64,000 nt of DNA from Phenylobacterium deserti. Its GTDB lineage: Bacteria > Pseudomonadota > Alphaproteobacteria > Caulobacterales > Caulobacteraceae. Position 1 is the first letter of the stretch. The number at the start of each line of letters is the position of its first letter. Below are positions 62,171-64,000 of this stretch, piece by piece. A model generated the notes under the pieces. The model did no database searches. It was not told the DNA's origin and worked only from the letters and a program-made list of their open reading frames with translations. The position numbers were made by a program, and so were the translations under genes. Location: the NCBI RefSeq assembly GCF_003254705.1, contig NZ_QFYR01000001.1, forward strand, positions 1,612,001 to 1,676,000, in the 5' to 3' direction.

Positions 62171-62632
62171 TTAGCCGACCGGCGCGCCGGGGTAGAGCAT
62201 CGCCAGGGTCTCGGCGACGCAACCGGGCTTCGCCTCGCCTTCGATCTCGATGGTGCATTCCATCTTCATCAACACGCCCATGCCTTTCGGCTCGGCGCTG
62301 ACCAGCTTCTGGCGCAGGCGAACCCGCTTGCCGACGCGGACCATGTTGGTGAAGCGCACCTTGTCGGTGCCGTAGTTCAGCGCGTAGGCGACGCCGTTCA
62401 GCTGCAGCATGCCCTGGCCCAGAAACGGGATCAGCGAGAGCACCAAATAGCCGTGGGCGATGGTCCCGCCGATCGCCCCGGTGGCGCGCTCCACGTCCAC
62501 GTGGATCCACTGGTGGTCTCCTGTGGCGTCGGCGAACTGGTTCACCCGCTCCTGGGTGATCTCCAGCCAGTCCGAAACCCCGATCTCCTGGCCGGCCAGC
62601 CCGCCGAGATCCTTCAATTCCACCGGACCCAT
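62171..62632 (-). CDS. MaoC-family (R)-specific enoyl-CoA hydratase-like protein
   Basis: The 153-residue hot-dog protein has the MaoC motif FADATGDHQWIHVD, GGTIAHGYLVLSL and FTNMVRVGKRVRLRQK. It likely hydrates a 2-enoyl-CoA, or a similar substrate, perhaps for polyhydroxyalkanoate or lipid metabolism. No PHA gene is adjacent. Confidence 0.88.
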   Translation of the reverse strand: MGPVELKDLGGLAGQEIGVSDWLEITQERVNQFADATGDHQWIHVDVERATGAIGGTIAHGYLVLSLIPFLGQGMLQLNGVAYALNYGTDKVRFTNMVRVGKRVRLRQKLVSAEPKGMGVLMKMECTIEIEGEAKPGCVAETLAMLYPGAPVG

Positions 62633-63108
62633 TCGCGTCTCCTCATCCTCAGCTCACTGCGGCGGCTCGACAGGAACGCGCCGGCCTTGTGCAGGGCGGC
62701 CATAGCAGGGCCTTGACCCAAGGTCCGTCAAGCGCGGCGGCTGCGAAAGGCGATTGGCGACGGGGCAAGAACAGGGATTCAAAAGGTCTCGCGCATCGTT
62801 TCCGGAGACCTGAAGTCCCGATTGCAAGCAGGGTCTTTCCAGCTTTCGCCGCCGCGCGAGCGGATAGATGGCGTGCTGAAAACTCAAGCGTTCCGGAAGG
62901 TTGCGTCCAGGGCAGGTACAGCTTGCCACCTTAGTCCCGCGCTCGCTTGCATTGAGCTTCCGCGCTTGTATCGGGTCCTGGAATACCCACGGCTTGTTGT
63001 AAGGAAACAGGTGTTATCCTGCTTGTGCTTGCTCAGAGATCAAGATAAGCACCGCCACACTGTTTTAGAGAATCACTTCAGCGCCCGCAGTGGCGCGACT
63101 CCAGTGGA
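62633..63108. other. Gene-free leader upstream of mucR
   Basis: I see no convincing ORF. Candidate sites: an inverted repeat CTTGAC/GTCAAG (62712-62732), a GGTCTC/GAGACC repeat (62785-62810), and TTGTTG (62994-62999) with a -10-like GTTATCC (63013-63019) at the Caulobacter sigma-73 spacing. GANTC sites lie at 62776-62780, 63070-63074 and 63097-63101. Confidence 0.35.
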
Positions 63109-63540
63109 ATGACGAAAATGGACGAGAAGTCGGAAGTCATCGAGATGACGGCGGATATTGTTTCCGCCTACGTGGGTAACAACACCGTCGCCGCCGCCGA
63201 TCTGCCGAGCCTGATCCAAGCCGTGCACCGCGCCCTCGCTGGCGTGTCCACGGGCGCCGAGCCGGTGGAAGCCGCGCCGAAGGAGCCGGCCGTTCCGGTG
63301 CGCCGCTCCATCACGCCCGACTACATCGTCTGCCTGGAAGATGGTCGCAAGTTCAAGTCGCTGAAGCGTCACCTGCGCACCAAGTACAACATGAGCCCCG
63401 AGGAATACCGGGCGAAGTGGAACCTGCCGAAGGACTATCCGATGGTGGCTCCGAACTACGCCAAGGCCCGCTCGGACCTGGCCAAGCAGATGGGCCTCGG
63501 CCAAGGCGGCCGTCAGGCCCCGCGCGGCAAGAAGCGCTAA
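63109..63540 (+). CDS. mucR: MucR/Ros-family transcriptional regulator
   Basis: The 143-residue DNA-binding protein regulates exopolysaccharide, motility and cell-cycle genes in Alphaproteobacteria. The conserved region is [20 protein letters not shown], then [15 protein letters not shown]. Canonical Ros has C-x2-C and H-x3-4-H; here the second Cys is Asp (D78) and the second His is Lys (K92). The zinc site is therefore incomplete, as in zinc-less members. An in-frame ATG also occurs at 63118. Confidence 0.93.
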   Translation: MTKMDEKSEVIEMTADIVSAYVGNNTVAAADLPSLIQAVHRALAGVSTGAEPVEAAPKEPAVPVRRSITPDYIVCLEDGRKFKSLKRHLRTKYNMSPEEYRAKWNLPKDYPMVAPNYAKARSDLAKQMGLGQGGRQAPRGKKR

Positions 63541-63584
63541 GGCTTCGGCCGCACGGCCAAGACTGATCTTTTCCTAAGTTGAGG

Positions 63585-63609
63585 CGCCCGCCGGCTTCGG
63601 CGGGCGTTT
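63585..63609 (+). terminator. Rho-independent terminator of mucR
   Basis: CGCCCGCCG/CGGCGGGCG (9-bp stem, GCTT loop) is followed by TTT, 45 nt after the stop. Confidence 0.85.
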
Positions 63610-63611
63610 CT

Positions 63612-63726
63612 GATTCTGATGCAGCCCGACAGATATCTTCAGCTTCGCCTCAATTTTGACTTGCGGGCGATTCGCGCGTCGGGCGATATGTGATTCGTTA
63701 CGATTCCAAAGAGTTGTTAAGGAATC
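63612..63726 (+). promoter_or_regulatory. Cluster of five GANTC methylation sites
   Basis: GATTC or GAATC sites occur at 63612-63616, 63669-63673, 63692-63696, 63702-63706 and 63722-63726, immediately upstream of the next gene. GANTC is the target of CcrM in Caulobacter, and GcrA acts at such promoters. A TTGACT lies at 63656-63661. Confidence 0.55.
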
Positions 63727-63731
63727 CTGGG

Positions 63732-64000
63732 ATGGCGGCGCAAATCGGAGCCCCTACCGCGGCGGCTCGCGCGCACGAAGAGCTGTTCGCCTACTGGGCG
63801 TCGCTCCGCAACGCCGGACGCCTGCCGTCGCGCCGCGACGTCGACCCCGGCGGCTTCAAGCGCCTCCTGCCGACCGTCAGCCTGATCGACGTGGTGTCCG
63901 ATCCGCTCGACTTCCGCGTGCGTCTGGCGGGCACGGGCCTCTACGGCGTCTATGGCCGCGAAATCACCGGCCGGATGCTGTCCGAAGTCTACAATTCCGC
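63732..64000 (+). CDS. PAS-like domain protein (3' end outside window)
   Basis: An ORF from the ATG at 63732, preceded by aagga, stays open to the window end (89 codons). The deduced protein has FAYWASLRNAGRLPSRRDVD, LLPTVSLIDV and FRVRLAGTG, the pattern of the PAS_5-type proteins common in Alphaproteobacteria. Only the N-terminal part is visible, so the full size and any output domain are unknown. The GANTC cluster suggests cell-cycle-linked expression. Confidence 0.75.
   Translation, partial: MAAQIGAPTAAARAHEELFAYWASLRNAGRLPSRRDVDPGGFKRLLPTVSLIDVVSDPLDFRVRLAGTGLYGVYGREITGRMLSEVYNS

Overview
The window is GC-rich, densely packed alphaproteobacterial chromosome, most likely from the Caulobacteraceae (Caulobacter, Phenylobacterium or a relative). 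This is inferred from gene content: a lovK-lovR blue-light pair, an RTX or S-layer-like protein beside its type I exporter, an Oar-like TonB-dependent receptor, a MucR regulator, a PhoR-PhoB pair and a lipid A gene block with a CtpA-like phosphatase. Genes are tightly packed, with many 1-4 nt ATGA/GTGA overlaps. I saw no insertion sequence, phage, integrase or CRISPR array. Two tRNA genes, Pro(CGG) and Gln(TTG), are present.

Region 1 (1-10132) is a cell-surface locus. Two tandem paralogous glycosyltransferases (the first cut by the window edge), a GT8-like enzyme and a protein made mostly of about 38-residue FDxxWY repeats form an overlapping operon. An HlyB-type ABC exporter, an HlyD-type adaptor and an acidic glycine/aspartate-rich RTX protein follow, ended by a strong terminator. 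Region 2 (10133-15823) holds an unusually hairpin-rich intergenic stretch, a sulfotransferase, the lovK-lovR-SemiSWEET operon behind a GGAAC-N16-CGTT (EcfG/sigma-T type) promoter, and two more glycosyltransferases. The theme is surface glycan assembly next to light and stress sensing.

Region 3 (15824-32223) contains phoR-phoB without pst genes between them, purD, a kinase-like phosphotransferase, an envelope block (CDF transporter, waaA, lpxK, a DUF374 acyltransferase, an MsbA-like ABC exporter and a divergent tyrosine phosphatase homologue), then cysQ, pmbA, a MAPEG protein, ubiD and a single-domain response regulator. Region 4 (32380-49989) is mostly housekeeping: a DinG/XPD-type helicase, a two-gene regulator plus membrane-protein operon with a striking repeated operator, aromatic amino-acid genes (prephenate dehydrogenase, hisC, chorismate mutase, aroC), the queCED genes for queuosine precursor synthesis, an exported M28 peptidase, pdxH, an acyl-CoA ligase and two small hydrolases.

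Region 5 (50130-64000) has an orphan pair of oligopeptide ABC permeases, an Oar-like receptor, sppA, the tRNAs, a methyltransferase, an acetyltransferase, oligopeptidase B, a trypsin-like protease, a MaoC hydratase, mucR with a degenerate zinc finger, and the start of a PAS-like protein behind a dense cluster of GANTC (CcrM) sites. The best leads for something new are the multi-hairpin intergenic element (10281-10471), the FDxxWY repeat protein, the LOV/SemiSWEET operon and the repeated CAGAGTTCT operator.
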